A DNA stretch of 32,204 bases, from assembly GCA_019648995.1 (NCBI GenBank), contig BLXT01007988.1, positions 1,061,868 to 1,094,071 of the forward strand. Direction: 5' to 3'. The notes below the pieces were generated by a model that was not told where the DNA came from, ran no database searches, and was given only the letters and a program-made list of their open reading frames with translations. Position numbers and translations under genes: made by a program. How positions within the stretch are numbered: position 1 is the first letter of the stretch; each line of letters begins with the position of its first letter. The DNA comes from Plakobranchus ocellatus (Eukaryota > Mollusca > Gastropoda > Plakobranchidae). Positions 1-12,900 of the stretch are shown piece after piece.

Positions 1-264
1 GAGAGAAAGAGGCAGAAACTGCTAAATGAAAAAGAGATGGTGAAATAGTAGGGAGAGAGAACGAGTTGGAGAGAGAGAGAGAGAGAAGGGGTAGAGAAAG
101 AAAGGGCTCAAGAGAAGGAGGGACAAACACGTGGAGAGAGAGCAAAAGGGGTAAAGAGAAAGAAACAGCTCATGGAAAAAAAAAAGAGTGAGAGTTAGAG
201 AGAGAGGGGGAGAGAAACAGGTAAAGAAAGAGACAGAAAGGGCTCAAGGAAAAAAAGAGAGCAT

Positions 265-316
<52 letters not shown>

Positions 317-461
317 GGGTAAAGAAAAAGACAGAAAAAGCTCAAGGAAAAAAGAGGCGGAGAGAGAAAGTATGGGAAAAAGAGAGGAGCGAGAGAAGGA
401 GAGAGAGGGGGTGGAGGACACAGATGGAGAGAAAGAGAGAAAGAGATAACTCAAGGAAGAA

Positions 462-536
<75 letters not shown>
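1..536. repeat. Degenerate GA-rich satellite upstream of copy 1
   Basis: Almost pure purine on the + strand. It contains two perfect dinucleotide runs, (GA)23 at 267-312 and (GA)30 at 477-536. A longer unit is superimposed: a pattern like 'gtaaag..aga.agaaa..gctcaagga' recurs with its gctca-like core near 20, 106, 168, 242, 340 and 449. Unit length changes mainly because the internal GA runs differ in length. It ends about 225 bp before the copy 1 start codon. The long serine/leucine or arginine/glutamate reading frames here are translated repeat, not genes. Confidence 0.95.
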
Positions 537-538
<2 letters not shown>

Positions 539-761
539 TTTCTGTGAATAAGGCATTTTTAACCATCAAACCTACTTTTGGCCTTGACCCTTGCTTAAGC
601 AAAAGCGAAAGAAGACTGCAATGCAAAGTGCTGACTTTCTTGGTTTTTGATGCTATGCGGCTTATCGCTTGCTGCCAAAGCAATCTGAACCTGAAGAAAA
701 ATTAGAAGTATCAAGATTTTAGACCCAGATCTACGTTAAATTGTTAAATATTCTCAAAATC
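537..761 (+). promoter_or_regulatory. Presumed proximal promoter and 5' UTR of copy 1
   Basis: Non-repetitive DNA between the GA satellite and the copy 1 start codon. It holds an in-frame TAG at 720-722, so translation cannot begin further upstream, and an AGATCT word at 727-732. I see no convincing TATA box, and the transcription start cannot be placed from sequence alone. Confidence 0.4.
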
Positions 762-927
762 ATGGCAACAGTTTCTCTTCTTAGATCTTTGGGACGCTGT
801 CAACAAGTTGCGTGCCACTTGAAAAACGTGAAAATACTACATCAAAGTTACTGTTTTGCGTCAACTTACTGCTATGAAACATCCGAAAAGTATTTCAAAA
901 TTAGTATGCTTGATGGTGATAGAGATG
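762..927 (+). CDS. Copy 1 exon 1 (start codon, presequence)
   Basis: Codes for 55 residues plus one base, so the following intron is phase 1, with a strong donor GTAAGT at 928. The start [13 protein letters not shown] is typical of a matrix presequence. Only the tail, ISMLDGDRD, resembles copy 2 (LSMLDGERE). Upstream of that tail the two copies do not align. Confidence 0.88.
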
Positions 928-3900
928 GTAAGTATCCTGTTTCAAGAAAAGGAAACAGTGTGAGTAGATCTGTCTGGATCTAGGTACAACTAGATCTAGT
1001 TAGAAGCCAGGCAACGCATTGAATTTGGTAGAATGTTTATTTCTTTCTTGTTATAATATTAGCCTGCGCTGTAAAATTGGGATACATTCAAGATTTTGCA
1101 TAAAATAGGAAAGGGGTTTGATCGAATTTAGCAAAAAGAAATGCCTGGTTTTTGCATAGGGTAAAAAGAGATCCGAAATTTTACACCTATCAACCATAGA
1201 TTTATTCTTCAGTATAATACTTTGCATCTACCTATAGGCCTACTCTTCATACCTGTCTAAGTATTATCGGTGAGGTGCATGAAGAAAGTGTAAAAAAATG
1301 CATGGTAAATCAACCAATGAAATAAGCTATTCAGAAATGTTGATTATGAACCAAAATTTTATAGTCATAATATAAAATTCTCTGTAAGTTGGCCACACAT
1401 CATTAAAAAAAAAAAAAAGAATTATAGTAAGGAAGTAACTTACAGTGTGGATGCCTTTGCTTGTATTTACCCTTTGGGGCAAGACTTTCTTTTAGGCCTG
1501 TATCAGAATAAAAAAAAAGAACCACCAACTTAAACTAATACTGAACAAAAAGCCAGCAAAACAGTAGTAGATAACACATTTCGCCTATGAATTGGCTTCA
1601 TCAGTTTCTTGCAGATGACATAACAAAAATGGTGCACGTTACAGGGAAGTGACAGTATTAACAACTTAGCGAATGAGGAAAGGGAGGGAGGAGTGGAGGG
1701 GCAAAGCAAGAGGTATGATTGGTGAAGTTCTGGAGGGAAAGTGTTGGAGATGTGATTAAAGAGTATAGACACTGATACAATGAAGAATGTGTGAACATAC
1801 AATTATAAAGAGTCTGTTTGTAGGGAAAAGAGGAGGGGAGGGAAGGTGGAGGAGCAAGAGGAATAATTGAAGAGGTTCAGGCAGGATGTTGTAGAGGGTT
1901 TGATTACGAAGGATAAGACTTATGTAGTGAGGTAACGGCATGTATGTGTGGTGGTATAAAAAAGTACTAGGGAAAGGACAGGGGAAGGAAGAATCGTTTG
2001 TAAAATGACTGCTATGTGTGAGGGGAAAGAGGATGTCGAGGAGTGTGCATAGCATCACTGGGGTGTGTGGATGTGTAGGGTGAAAAGACTTTGGGGAAAA
2101 GAGCAGGGGGGAGGGGGGGGGGAGGAGAGGGGGCAAGAAGTGGTAGAAATATTTAAGAATGAGGTGCATTGTTATAGATCTTGCAAGGCTCAAATGGTGC
2201 CAAAGCGTATAGGAGAGGCAGGAAGGTAGGGTTACATATTATAAGCCTGTGTTTAAAGTATGAAAAGAAATCTCTGTTGATGCAAAGGTGCTTAACTACT
2301 AAGTCTATCACAGCACTAACATAATTATGAAATAATGTGAAAAGGGAGTGCTTTTGTTTACATCACTCGTCTTTTCCATTATTGCATAGCCATCACTGTT
2401 TCGAGGCTCATAAATTAAAGCTCAGCTGCCATGATCAGAAAGTAAAAATAAGGCTTGTGTCTTTTTTTCTAAAAATTGAAAAAGATATATTGGTTTTCAA
2501 CAAAGTTATTTTCAGTAGTACTGGTATCATCAGCTTTTTTGTAAATTGAAAAATGTTTTTATATGACCAAACTTGCTTCATTTTGTTATAATTATTTTGG
2601 GATAATAGCATAAAATAATTTTAATTCTCAATTGAATTATTTGTTTTGTAAGATATGTACTTAAGTTTTGATTTGATCATGGCCTAGAATCAAACTACAA
2701 CTTCTATCTAATTTATCAATACTTTTTATTTCATTCCAGTAAAATTCAGACACAGCCAAAAGCATACAAAAAGACATATTATTACAAGTATTAACAAAAA
2801 AATATCCGTAAACAACATACATACTAAAATAATTATCTTATTTATTGGCAGACATCAATGACTTCATGGTCTTGTACTCATATTGGTTTTGTTTTGATCT
2901 GCTGATTCAGGTTCTAGACACAGATATCTCACATTAAACTTTTTGGCAAAAAAAAACAAAACAACAACAACAACAAAAATTAAAGTAAATTTGATTGTTC
3001 ACTCTTTCAAATGCTCTCTTTAACAATTTTGAATGCTGTATATCTTGGTGAAGATATGTATATAATATATTATCTTTATCCACTCACTTTAAACCATAAA
3101 AAAGCCTACAAAATGCAATATTAGGGCATTGTTGCTTCCAAATAGTCAAAATATATGGATTGCTCTAAAAAATATTTTTATGTACCTCAATTTTGCAGCA
3201 ACAAATTCTCATTAATGCTATGATTTTGAATTGAATCAATCAAAATACTTTTTATCTTTAGTAGTTTTGATTTTACTCCTGTGAAATGTATCTTCAAAAA
3301 TTGTTTGGGCAGCAAATTGTTTTTTTTTTTTAATTTAATGCACTGCTCCTGATTTTAAATTTATTTTACAGCTAAAATCTTAAAGTATTGCCAGATCATC
3401 TTAACTTGTCACTTTGTGGAAAACTAGATAAATATTATGTGAAAATATCTTTATGACATATTTATTACATCAAAACAAAACAAAAAAAAACTTCAATTGT
3501 TTTTATCTAGATGAATTCATATATTGTGTGCATTTGAAACAGGGACTGCAGTCATGTCAATGAGGCATCACAAAGGCGTGAATTCCATGGGATATAGTTT
3601 TATGAGGCAGGTATGTTTGAAGAGATCAAGATGTGAGGCAACCCATGATTCCTAATGCTTACAATACGGTACACTGTATTTTATTACGAAGGGTGATATT
3701 GCAAGAAACCATCCATGTTAATAATTGTAATGAGAACTAAAATAAAAACATTCCTGTCACAATGATTGCATGTCTGTAAGTATTATTATTAAAATCACTA
3801 AACCTAGTAAAGAGCACCCATTGCCTTTCTGGCGCTTTTTCTCCTTTATTTTTTAGACGGCTTAATGTTGATGTATTGACTTTTCCTTATTTTGACATAA

Positions 3901-6900
3901 TATCAATAGGTTTTCTCAATTGATATGCATGTATTTGTCAAGATTATACCAGTGCATGTTTAAGACCAGTCCAATTGTGTAGCTACTTTCATAAACATTT
4001 GTAACAATTGATATAGATAGGAAATGTATTGGACAAGCGTGATGTTGGTGAGACATGTGTAAAAATGTGATTCTGTGCCAAGATATTTCGGCCCTAAATA
4101 TTGCCAAGAATTAGTGGCACATGGAGTAAATACATTCCTTTTTTTCTTACAAGCAATAGACATATTTTCTTTTTTTTCCAGTTCCTTGAGGCTATGGAAG
4201 AGCTGAAGTTCAAAAACCAAGTTCGTGTCTTAGTTCTTTGCAGTGAAGTTCCAAAAATATTTTGCGCAGGTGAATCCTAAGTGAATTTATGATTTTTCTC
4301 TAGTTGCTCGATTTGATGACAGATGTTGGCTGGTTTTCTGGTTATGAAATGCATCCCCAGAAATCAAACAGTGTGCAAAATCGATTGGAAAAAGCTGGCT
4401 GTTGATACCCCCCCAAAAAACAAGAATTATTATGCCCTTGCACTTTGAGGCTTTTGATGTTGATTTCAATACTATGCTATCTGTTGGGGCAAACACAGCC
4501 TGTCCACAGGACAGGGAGAATACACACAACATAAACAATGGGATACGATACTGGCCACAAACTTACTCAAACAACAACTACTGTAAATAACTTAATAACA
4601 TCGACTGCAACAAGAGGTTCACACAATTAAAAGGCAGAACACCGGAGATAGGCGACAGAAAAAACTATATTATCATAAACGATTACATTTATAAAGAAGT
4701 AGGAAAGTTACACAAAGAAGAAGACAGATAGATACGAGGTGAGCCAGATACAAATGTCCACGCACACAGGCGCGACAATACAAAGTAATCTGCTAAGCGT
4801 TACGAGATAAAGTTATTACAAAATAATCCATCCACGAGGAAACTCCCGCAAAAACTACTTCATAGATCAAGAAGAAACTTATACAACCCCCACTCCAATC
4901 ACTCGCACATGCACACGCTTCTAACTACTTAATCCATTGACGATCCTGTCCGTAGAAGTTTGTTGAGAGCAGTAGGGACAATCTCGAATGTTCAGGGATC
5001 AATAGTCCTCAGCTCGGACACAAGCATAATTATTTCAAAGCACAATTATTTAATACACAATTATTTGAAACACAGTTCTTCAAAGCTCCAGATCACCAGC
5101 CCTTACGTGAGGGAAGCTAGAACAATAATAATCATAAAGTTACTTGATTTCACAGGAGAAACATAACTCGTAGACTAGCGGAGTCTTGCGCCAGCAGTCT
5201 GCATAGGCACACAGCCTCAAGGAAAATACAAATACAAATAAAATTTGCCGCTTCTATGCGGGTAATAAAGTGGTATAAAGAATAGAATAAGAATGATCCA
5301 CTCCTCCAAAGATGACGTAAAACACAACCACACTCCCGCTACACTAAATACCCAACTATGCCCAGATAAACTAAAAATATAACTTCACAAGTCCCAACAC
5401 TACCAATGATTTTATATTTTATGCAATCAAAACAAATCCTCTACTGGATGATACAAAAACAATTAAACAGGCTTGGTACCGAAGGCATTTAACTCACCCT
5501 AATGTATGGCAAAACAACTTGGGCCTGAAAGCAACAAGCAACCTCCAAACAGTTCAATCCATCAAGATAGAAATCTCAGAATTATTGCAAGGAGATGCAT
5601 GAAAATAAATGCCAATTCCCCACATGGAAGCCCAGACAGAATTAGAGTCTTTGTGACAAAAAATGCTTAAGTACAAAGGTCAATTGAAAAGAATCCTCAA
5701 AGCCAAAAAAATTATGCCTTAAGCCTAAAACCTAGAGAGGCACATGGCCCTTCTCCATTCTGAGAATCCTTCCTTTATATAGAAGTCGTTTGAATTCAAA
5801 GTCAATAATCGACAATGATTTAATGAACAAAAGGATTATACTTGTAGATTATAATGAACATTGAAATGATATTCCAAGGGCTTCCTCTATATCCTCTTCC
5901 AGAGCTAAGAATTAAAAAAGTAAGGGTCAGTTACGATGAATTTTTTTTTGTAGCAGATGAATTTTTCAGAAATTTAGAATTCAGCGCTTTGCAGATAGTA
6001 GCGATATTGTGTACTGTTCAAGAGAATAGAAACGAATACATTTTTTTTTAATTGAAGATATGAAAATGTAATTTCACTCATAAATTTGGCCAGCCAAAGT
6101 GGACTGTCTTAATCTGCATTTACAATGCAAAAAAAGAAAAAAGAACAAAACAAAACAAAACAACAACCAAAAAAAAAAAAAAAACCAAGTGGAGGAAAAT
6201 CAACCTTAAACATGTATCTAATCGGAAAGCCTGAAAGATTTTTCTTTTAAATATTGTTGGGATATTCAATAGAAATACTAGTAATTCAAAGTATAAATTT
6301 TAGAAAATTTGTTTTCTATTTTTAGGTGCTGACTTAAAAGAAAGACTGGTGATGCCTATTCCTGAGGTGTATGGTTTTGTGGCAATGCTACGGCGTGCTG
6401 TTTCAGAACTTCAGAATCTACCTATGCCCACAATTGCCGCCATTGAGGGTGCTGCCTTTGGAGGTGGACTTGAGATAGCTCTTGGGTGTGACATGCGCAT
6501 TGCTTGTGAGTTTTGCTGTAACTGTCATTGTTTTTTAAAAACATCAAGCATGTCACATTGCGTTCTATAAAGTATGTTTATATACTATTATTGGATCTTT
6601 TCCTTATATTAGGGTGAAATATGTTCCCTTGATTTGCTTTCCCAATTTGGCTTTCATTTTTTTCAAAATCAGAATTTTGCAGGACTAAAATGTCTTTTTT
6701 GTAATAATTTTTAAGTATATTGTTTATCACCTGACATGATTGGATAGGGCATGTCAGTCTTTAATCTCTATTCACAAATGAGCTGTCTTCACACATTATG
6801 TGATTTGGGGTAAAGGATTTGTATGGCACAACCCGAGTTCTAATTATCATATTCTATTGTGTACTTTAATAATGGAATAGATTTAGAGATTAAATTGTAT

Positions 6901-9900
6901 CATTAGTTTACTTTCTCAAGTGTCTGAAAGGCCAAGCAACCCGAGTGTGAAAAGACCTCTGTAACTTGCACTGCCAAAGCATCTTCACTTCACTTATTCG
7001 TTGTCTTCCTAAGACATTGTGAGCACACTTGGAGACAGTTCCCTTACATTTTTCTCTTTGAATCTATCTTCCACCACCCTCTCTGACTGCCATGCTCAGT
7101 CCTGTCCATTCTTGTATGCTATCACTCCATCTTTTTCTGGGGGGGTGACAGTGGCACAGTTACTAGGGGGTCCGCCCTGATATCTGCAGGAATCTATCTG
7201 TCGCGGATTTGAGCCCCGCCACTGGCGCCCTGGCCTGACGGAGGGCCTGAAAGACTGAAATCACCTTGTTGTGGACTGGCTATACACAAAAAACCAAACC
7301 ATCTTTTTCTCTGTCTTCCTATGTGCCTGGCCTCCTTTAACAGTATCTGCACCATGCAGAATTGTTTTTGTCAAGCTTTTTGAAGACACTTAAGGCTACC
7401 AGAGCTGAAAATAATAACCAGGACAAAAGCTGTTGATTATAGATGAAATGCTTTTGGGAGAACAGCTGCTCTTTCATGATCGCTCCAGAAAGCCAGTAAA
7501 AAATTAAAAACATAAAAAACAGAAAAAGAAAAAGTTAAAGGATATCAATCAGGGTGGATTCTGAGGAAAAAAAGTTGCTTTAGTGCGCTGAAGTTCTTAT
7601 GCTGTGACAAGTGGAGGTAAGTACATAGTATTCTTTAAAATGCCAATCATAATTTATGTCTCTGAATAGTCTCAAGATTAATATTTTATGTTGACTTTGA
7701 ATGAACAATTGATGGGCAAAATCAAGACTGGAAATATAACTTACTATTGTTTCTGAATTTGGAAAGAATTATTTCTTTGTCCTCAGAAAAATATTCTTTG
7801 TTCAATTCTGTAATAGACAATTCTTACATCAATTCAGCTTTGCATTGTAATTCTATTTGTACATTTAACAATTTTGATTTTAAACAAATATTTAAATTTT
7901 CAGCTTTACCTGGTTTAAGACTCAAAATGGCATGCCCTCTCTCTTACCTCAACTTAGAAAAATCATTTCCCAATAAACTCAATCATTCTGTAAGTAATGT
8001 AAGCTCAAATGTATGTTGTTTCTGCATGCTTTTAGAAAGGGAGTATGATGACTAGCTTGATCAGTTCAACTAGTATAAATAAGCTATTTTTTAGAATTGA
8101 AAGCTTTGGGTTAAGTGAAAATTGTAAGTTTACAAGTTCACCTTTTATCAATACTTTGTACTTTTCAGACTCTCAAATTTGTAAGAGCTGCCAAGCTGTT
8201 TCAGAAGTATTTTATTTGCAGTGAAGTGAAAATTCTACATGAAGGACATATGAATCAAAGATAAAATGGATTAAGAGCTGAAAAAAAAAACTTCTGCTTT
8301 TCAAGCCCATTGCGGTAATGATGATTAAAATAAAAAATCATCAGGCAGATACTAAAGAGACAACTTAGAGATAATGCAACAGCTGTGATCTAGTGAGTGG
8401 AGGACCTTGCCAAATTTGTCATCATCCATGACTGAGGAAATAATCCAATATTCTAAGTCGTAATTCTTAGGTACCTTTAGTTTTGTGATGCCTATTGTTT
8501 GTCTTCTAATTTTTAATTTAGTTTGTTAATATAGCCTGGAATTTTGAATAAGATTTAATCATTTGGATGCCTTGTGATTTTGACTCACTTACAATGTATG
8601 GTTAAGGCCTCTTTTCAAGTAATTTGCTATTTTCTATTTGCAAAATCATGAATGAAGCTTCACCTGTCGGATGTTAGTATTAAATTAATAGAGTTAAAGG
8701 AAGATTGAAGACCTGTCAATAGACCTTGACCAATAAAGAAATTAGAGTGACCCAGCACTGTGATTCTGTTGCTTTTCTATTAACATGCCAATGTTAATCT
8801 GCGAGTGCTGGTAGTGTTACTTCCAAAAATAATTCTTTCAGTCATAGGTGGGTTGCTATCTTAGTTTCTTCTCTGGCAAGAGAGTTTTGAAAAGAAGCAG
8901 CAGGGTTCACTTGGCTACCTATATAATTTAAGGTCTTTGGGTGTGGGGCCTTTGGATACCTTGCTATCGCTGGTTTTAATCTTTCTTTTTTAAAGTGGTG
9001 AGAGGTGCTTCAGCTTCGCTAACATGATTGACTGTGTCATTTGCTCGACCATCATCTTACATTTTGTAATTATTTTTGCTGCCTCTGAAAAAAAAAAAGG
9101 TATTAACACTATTAGATCTGTTTTGAAGCCTTTAAGCACAATAATTTCTGACAATAAATAATTGTGAATCAGTCTCGTGTAATTTCAGAGACTGTTACAC
9201 AAATAGGCACTCAATTTTGCCCACAGTCCCAGAATTCCTGGATTCCCCCCAGGATTTAATACGACACAGGTCTGCATAAGGGGGGGGGCGCTGTAGAGGA
9301 TGATGCAAATTTGTGCAGGGCTGTCTATCATTAACCAATGATGTGTTGGCAGTCTGAGGTCAGGCAGCTTGACCAGGGGATTTTTAATGTGGCTACAAAT
9401 ATACATATATCTTTATTGTGATGACTTCATTATTTTGGGTTGCCTATCAAATTTTGACATGAGAGGTTTTGGAAGCCATTGAGCTTAACGTGCCTTTTTA
9501 TAATCTGCTAACCTTGGGTTGAAGGTTGTGTAACATGTAATTTAAAAAAGTTGAATAGATGCCTGCTATACGCTGTAGAAAATTAGACACAGATTAATCG
9601 TAGTGCTTTAACCCGATCTAGACTGAGAGATATTTCCTCTACATTCTCCCCTATCCTAAGGTTACTTGCCTATGGTTTGAAATATAACTTTGGTTTTTTT
9701 TTTGTTTTTTTTCAAATAGGGATTTGGTTAAACTCTATGTGCATTTTTTGTTTAGCTCTATCAGTTTTTGTGATCTTCAGTTTTATTTTTCATTTTCTTT
9801 TGGTATTCCTCATTTTTTTGCACAATGCCCCTGTCAATTATTTTCAATGATAGGCATGTCTTAATTAAATAATCTGAGTTGTGGATGTATATGATTGGCT

Positions 9901-12900
9901 CTAAATGAAAATCCCAAGCTGCAAGAGTTAAAATGACTGATTTCTCTATGTGTGGAATTTTCTAAAGATATGCTGTAGAACAGAATTTATGAACATAAAG
10001 CAGTGGGTTTTCTGTCAAGAGTATCTACAACTGGACGTTTTAGAGGGACTGCTACACATAAACTCATCTCAATGAGGCTTCAAGTTCAAATTAAATTAAA
10101 TTGGCTGAAGAAACTAATGAACTAAGCCTTGAAGTGAAAGAAAATTTTTAGAAAGCAATTTTAAATTTACATTGTGAGTTTCTCTTAAGATAACTTTTGA
10201 TAAATGAATCCATTGCTTTAAATAAAGTGATATTCTGTTCTTGGTTGCAACATGATCTAAATAATTGGAGTGCTTAAAATAAATTTTGCTTAAAATAAAC
10301 CCAATTATCTGGTGCCAGAAGGGTTTATCTGAAGAGTACCACTCTGAATAGATTTCAGTACTTAATAACCATGAATTTCCTCAAATTATTCTTTCCAGAT
10401 TTTTTTTATTGGATTGTTTGCAGTTTTGCTCTTATTATCCATCTAATCTGTGTGTAGAATTTGACATGATTAAAGTTGTGGAATTAAAATAACTCACAGG
10501 TTGTTTTGCTTCTCATTTTTTAAATTGTACATTGCCTAGCATATTTATCAATTCACAGAATTAAAACTTATGTTTTTCATAATATTTAGGGAACAGATAC
10601 AAATCATTTTTTTTTTCTTTCTTTGCTACATTTTACAATTGAATTGCATCTGTGTGCTAGCATGTAAGTCATTACAGCTTCAGTTGTGTTGAGTTAGCTT
10701 AGGCCATACAAATTTGTTTCTTCTTTTCCTGCCTTTTTTTTTTTTCTCATATTAGTAGGTCAACTTTCAATCATATCTTGTAGGCCATAAATCTCCAAAA
10801 TTTTCCTTTTATAAGTATACAAGTGGCCAATTACATACAAAATGGTAAAAAAAAAAAATATCACAAATTTTTATAATTATAAATATGATAATTATATTTT
10901 AAAGTATTTTTTCCTATCCATATGTTTATGCCTTTTTTTCTTGATTATAATAATATGAGTTGTAGTTCCTATAACATTTGAGCAATTCATCTCAGATCAA
11001 TGGGGCTCTATAGTTTTTCACAAATTGATCTATTTTTCCCCATAAACCATTTCATACTATATGTCTTTGTTGCACATCCTAGATGACTTTCTTTCTTGTA
11101 ATAACAAGCTTTAAAACGTACCTAATGTATTAAAAAAACCTGTCGGATTTAATAAAGATCTAGTAGACACCTCAACATTCTTTTTTCATGTGTTACCAGC
11201 CAGCACTGCCAAGCTGGGTCTGACAGAGACAAGCCTGGGAATTTTCCCTGGGGCAGGTGGTACTCAACGCCTTCCCCGATTGGTGGGGCCTTCAGTAGCC
11301 AAAGAGCTCATCTTCACAAGCCGCAGGCTGAGCGGCTGGCAGGCATTGGAGAAAGGAATAGTCAATGACTGTGTTGATCAAAACAAGACAGGAGATGCTG
11401 CATTTCACAAAGCTCTGGAATTGGCAGAGGAAATCCTGCCTAATGTGAGAGACTTGATACAATTCTTTTTTTTTTTAATCAGTCATTCTGATTTGGTTCA
11501 TATCAAGTATCTTTTTCAACTTGTCAGCAATTTAAGACGTTTGAAAATCAGAATTGCTTAAAAAAAAAAAGAATGTTTAATAAACACATACATTTTTTTT
11601 ATTAAGTGAATTAGTGTCATTATTATGTTTTTTAAAAACTTTTTTGGGGGCCCAAAATCAATTTTTGAAAGCTTATTAATTCAGAGCTGTTGATAAACTA
11701 ATTTTTAACTTTTGTAAAGATATGATGCATAACTATGTGCCTCAACTGCCAATTTTTTTTTATACTACATAAAAGTATGACGTGATGTTCTCTCATTGAT
11801 ATTTCAGGCACCAATAGCAGTGAGATTAGCAAAGATGGCCGTCAACCGTGGCATAGAGGTTAGTATGAAAAGAATGTTAATTTTTTTTTACCACTTTATT
11901 AAAAAAAACATTGTTCATCATTGTTAAAAAAAAAAAACCACCCTTATCCGTAAAATGAATAACAAAATGTAATGTAAAAGAAAAAATTTTGTGTTATAGA
12001 TTATAGCCAGCCATGGACTTGTTGGAATGCTCAACATTCAGTGCTCCTCCTCCTTATTTATTTAGTCTAGAGGGTCCAAAAATAAATATTTCTCACTAAA
12101 TGATTGAGACCTAACAATCTCAAACTTTGCTTTGGAAAAGTCTTCACCTTGCAAGAATTTAGAATATCTTCTCAGGAATATTTCAGGGCACAAATAGACA
12201 TAGAATGCACACGTTGATAGAAGATTGGGACTGTTGTGCAAGTGATACTGTCCCCTTAGTTAGTCTTGCATAACTTTGTTTCTAAACATTTTTTTTTAAA
12301 TTGTCTCTGACTTATTGTTTTCCAGGCCTTGGGTTTTTAGGATAAATGAGTTATGGCTTTTTGCAAAATACATGACTGGAAAGTGATGCATGTGATGCTG
12401 GACATAAACTATTGAATTTTATTTGATGGTGGATAAAAATTCACAACCACCCCAACTCTTGATTCTCCATGCAATATATTTATATGTAGGGAAAAAAGAG
12501 AATTTTTTTTTTTTTGGGCTCCATCTGCCAGGACCAGTCAGCGGGATTTTAGCATAATCGCTTGAAAAATGGAATTCATGCAACACTGAATTTGAGTTTG
12601 ATAAAGTCTGAATGATAACTAAGTTTTCTCATTTGTTTAGAGCCTTTCCCTTAAACATGCAAGCTTGTTTTGAAAACATAGGCAAACTCATACATTGAAT
12701 GTGGCCATATATAACATATTTTAGTTTTCTTTTCATGTTTCTTATGACTCAAAGGTCTGTAATTTTGTGCCTGTACATTTATCCATATGTTAGTCCAATA
12801 GAAGGGTAGTCTTCTGATACATAAATGCATATTAATGGCAGGCTTATCAAATCATGAATTCCCTTCTTTGTGAATGGGGATTTCAGACGTTTGATATTCC

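Larger units (their letters stand above)
6506..11199 (+). other. Copy 1 intron 4, the longest intron
   Basis: 4694 bp, phase 1, GTGAGT...CCAG, against only 297 bp at the same place in copy 2. It contains the SINE at 7139-7298 and an unexplained stretch richer in G and C at about 9188-9390 that includes a run of nine Gs. The remainder is AT-rich with T-runs and shows no gene. Confidence 0.9.

Noticed and set aside
170-705. Long serine/leucine or arginine/glutamate open frames over the GA repeat
   Set aside because: They are translations of a dinucleotide repeat and have no independent coding signal.
1756-2193. 145-codon minus-strand frame rich in Pro, Leu and Ser
   Set aside because: It follows the purine-biased minisatellite and has no domain signal.
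4960-5166. 68-codon frame inside the LTR
   Set aside because: Short, no similarity to retroelement proteins; LTRs normally do not encode proteins.
7139-7298. A tRNA gene
   Set aside because: The A- and B-box-like head is followed by a long non-tRNA body, an A-rich tail and a target-site duplication, and a second diverged copy exists: a SINE.
7747-8055. 102-codon open frame in copy 1 intron 4
   Set aside because: AT-rich, no recognisable motif, and inside a well-supported intron; likely chance.
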